The notes below the pieces were generated by a model. It was not told where the DNA came from, did no database searches, and saw nothing but the letters and a program-made list of their open reading frames with translations. Shown piece after piece: positions 61,187-64,000 of a DNA stretch of 64,000 bases. Origin of the DNA: Owenia fusiformis (taxonomy: Eukaryota; Annelida; Polychaeta; Sabellida; Oweniidae); assembly GCA_903813345.2 (NCBI GenBank), contig CAIIXF020000009.1, positions 22,097,759-22,161,758 on the forward strand, written 5' to 3'. How positions within the stretch are numbered: position 1 is the stretch's first letter; every line of letters begins with the position of its first letter. A program made the position numbers and the translations under genes.

Positions 61187-61428
61187 CCTTCTCCTAAATA
61201 TCATTTTGTAGACATTATTGGCGAACATTGAGCTAGCAGAAAGAACGCTTGAATCCGCAGACGACATTACGGCTGCTGACACAGCACCCAAACCAACAAA
61301 CGACACCCAGGCGGGGCATAAGTATTGCATCACCAGGGGCAGGATCAGCTTGTTATCATCTTCTGGGATACTTCCGTTGGTCAAGGACCAATTGCGACCA
61401 TCGGTAAAGTAATCTGTTTTATTCCAGT
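61187..61428 (-). CDS. SLC5A7-like gene C, coding exon 6
   Basis: Encodes DWNKTDYF to MIFRRR with [16 protein letters not shown]. It differs from gene B at a few positions only, such as LVMQY and CPAWV. Donor GTAAGA, acceptor ATTTTAG. Exons 1-5 would lie to the right, mostly or wholly beyond the window. Confidence 0.9.
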
Positions 61429-61544
61429 CTAAAATGCGAAATTACAGGTTTTAACGTATGATAATTATAGGTAAACCTTTTCTATCGTACCTACATGTTC
61501 ATGTACATTGTACAGTAACAATGCATAAGATAATTTACCAGACA

Positions 61545-64000
61545 ATCACCTGTAGTGATCAATCACGTTGACGCAATGATATCTTATATAACATGAATCA
61601 CCTGTAGAGTAGCTTATGACATAAAACGTTGACGCAATGATATCTTATATAACATGAATCACCTGTAGAGAAGCCTATGACATAAAACGCTGACGCAATG
61701 CTATCTTATATAACATGAATCACCTATGTAGAGAAGCCTATAACATAAAACGTTGACGCAATGCTATCTTATATAACATGAATCACCTGTAGAGAAGCCT
61801 ATGACATAAAACGTTGACGCAATGCTATCTTATATAACAAGAATCACCTGTAGAGAAGCCTATGACATAAAACGTTGACGCAATGCTATCTTATATAACA
61901 AGAATCACCTGTAGAGTAGCTTATGACATAAAACGTTGACGCAATGCTATCTTATATAACATGAATCACCTGTAGAGTAGCTTATGACATAAAACGTTGA
62001 CGCAATGCTATCTTATATAACATGAATCACCTGTAGAGAAGCCTATGACATAAAACGTTGACGCAATGCTATCTTATATAACAAGAATCACCTGTAGAGA
62101 AGCCTATGACATAAATCGTAGACGCAATGCTATCTTATATAACATGAATCACCTGTAGAGAAGCTTATGACATAAAACGTTGACGCAATGCTATCTTATA
62201 TAACATGAATCACCTGTAGAGAAGCCTATGACATATAACGTTGACGCAATGCTATCTTATATAACATGAATCACCTGTAGAGAAGCCTATGACATAAACG
62301 TTGGCGCAATGCTATCTTATAGAACATGAATCACCTGTAGAGAAGCCTATGACATAAAACGTTGACGCAATGCTATCTTATATAACATGAATCACCTGTA
62401 GAGAAGCCTATGACATAAAACGTTGACGCAATGCTATCTTATATAACAAGAATCACCTGTAGAGAAGCCTATGACATAAAACGTTGACGCAATGCTATCT
62501 TATATAACATGAATCACCTGTAGAGAAGCTTATGACATAAAACGTTGACGCAATGCTATCTTATATAACATGAATCAACTGTTGAGTAGGGTATGACATA
62601 AAACGTTGACGCAATGCTATCGTATATAATGAGAATCACCTGTTGAGTAGCCTATGACATAAAACGTTGACGCAATGCTATCTTATATAACATGAATCAC
62701 CTGTAGAGAAGCCTATGACATAAAACGTTGACACAATGCTATCTTATATAACAAGAATCACCTGTAGAGAAGCCTATGACATAAATCGTAGACGCAATGC
62801 TATCTTATATAACATGAATCACCTGTAGAGAAGCCTATGACATAAAACGTTGACGCAATGCTATCTTATATAACATGAAACACCTGTAGAGAAGCCTATG
62901 ACATAAAACGTTGACGCAATGCTATCTTATATAACAAGAATCACCTGTATAGAAGCCTATGACATAAAACGTTGACGCAATGCTATCTTATATAACATGA
63001 ATCACCTGTAGAGAAGCCTATGACATAAAACGTTGACGCAATGCTATCTTATATAACAAGAATCACCTGTAGACATGATAGAGAAGCTTATGACATAAAA
63101 CGTTGACGCAATGCTATCTTATATAACAAGAATCACCTGTAGAGTAGCTTATGACATAAAACGTTGACGCAATGCTATCTTATATAACAAGAATCACCTG
63201 TAGAGTAGCTTATGACATAAAACGTTGACGCAATGCTATCTTATATAACAAGAATCACCTGTAGAGAAGCCTATGACATAAAACGTTGACGCAATGCTAT
63301 CTTATATAACAAGAATCACCTGTAGAGAAGCTTATGACATAAAACGTTGACGCAATGCTATCTTATATAACAAGAATCACCTGTAGAGAAGCCTATGACA
63401 TAAAACGTTGACGCAATGCTATCTTATATAACAAGAATCACCTGTAGAGTAGCTTATGACATAAAACGTTGACGCAATGCTATCTTATATAACAAGAATC
63501 ACCTGTAGAGAAGCCTATTACATAAAACGTTGACGCAATGCTATCTTATATAACAAGAATCACCTGTAGAGAAGCTTATGACATAAAACGTTGACGCAAT
63601 GCTATCTTATACAACAAGAATCACCTGTAGAGAAGCCTATGACATAAAACGTTGACGCAATGCTATCTTATATAACAAGAATCACCTGTAGAGAAGCTTA
63701 TGACATAAAACGTTGACGCAATGCTATCTTATATAACATGAATCACCTGTAGAGAAGCCTATGACATAAAACGCTGACGCAATGCTATCTTATATAACAT
63801 GAATCACCTGTAGAGAAGCCTATGACATAAAACGTTGACGCAATGCTATCTTATATAACATGAATCACCTGTAGAGAAGCCAATGACATAAAACGTTGAC
63901 GCAATGCTATCTTATATAACAAGAATCACCTGTAGAGAAGCCTATGACATAAAACGTTGACGCAATGCTATCTTATATAACAAGAATCACCTGTAGAGAA
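61545..64000. repeat. 61-bp minisatellite in intron 5 of gene C
   Basis: About 40 units, highly uniform, continuing past the window end. Each unit carries GACGCAATGCTATC, TTATATAACA(T/A)GAATC and CACCTGTAGAG(A/T)AGC. On the minus strand the last part reads GCT(T/A)CTCTACAG followed by GTGATTC, which closely matches the 3' end of exon 5 plus donor in gene B. Unit variants (GCCTATG, GCTTATG, AGTAGC) are interspersed. Confidence 0.95.

Noticed and set aside
61545-64000. CRISPR-like array
   Set aside because: Every base of the 61-bp unit is repeated; there are no unique spacers.

Overview
The window is animal nuclear DNA. Coding sequence is sparse and AT-rich, genes are split by GT-AG introns, and most of the 64 kb is transposons, foldback elements and tandem repeats. 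The repeat types (GGCCATTTT-type repeats, GGAC microsatellites, a LINE tail ending in TTGAA repeats, a Ty3-like gag) fit a marine invertebrate, perhaps a mollusc or other spiralian. That placement is an inference with low confidence.

Host genes: the window crosses a tandem cluster of SLC5A7-like genes (high-affinity choline transporter, CHT1 family), all on the minus strand. Gene B (33201-47889) is complete: seven coding exons join in frame to 563 residues. Gene A shows only its first coding exon (4626-4800) and continues past the left edge. Gene C shows only its last two exons (61187-61428 and 60500-61063) and begins past the right edge. Spacer and intron sequence is also duplicated. Positions 1-5939 match 43265-49031 (exon 1 regions of A and B). 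Positions 27090-33580 match 49032-60880 once a 7.25 kb insertion is removed (3' regions of B and C). The B-C spacer lacks about 21 kb that is present in the A-B spacer.

Layout: 1-4625 is intron 1 of gene A and holds a foldback element. 5138-8038 is an inverted-repeat element upstream of gene A. 8100-11600 has small inverted-repeat elements and CCTAGG palindromes. 11605-21852 is one young LTR retroelement with 3.5-3.7 kb LTRs. 21857-27090 has a tRNA-like sequence, a foldback element and a possible MADF exon. 27090-33200 is the repeat-rich region 3' of gene B. 33201-47889 is gene B, whose 11.6 kb intron 1 contains several inverted-repeat elements. 49442-56695 is a DNA transposon with roughly 1 kb inverted ends, into which an intact intron-containing mariner has jumped. 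56700-60500 is the region 3' of gene C. 61545-64000 is a 61-bp minisatellite in intron 5 of gene C.

The most notable points are: (1) the 61-bp minisatellite, whose every unit carries what looks like the 3' end and splice donor of the transporter's own exon 5; (2) a gag-protease-only LTR element whose very long LTRs each contain a roughly 91-bp tandem array and hairpins inside the predicted RNA leader; (3) nested transposons whose empty sites can be read directly from the paralogous segment; and (4) mosaic divergence between genes B and C that suggests gene conversion.
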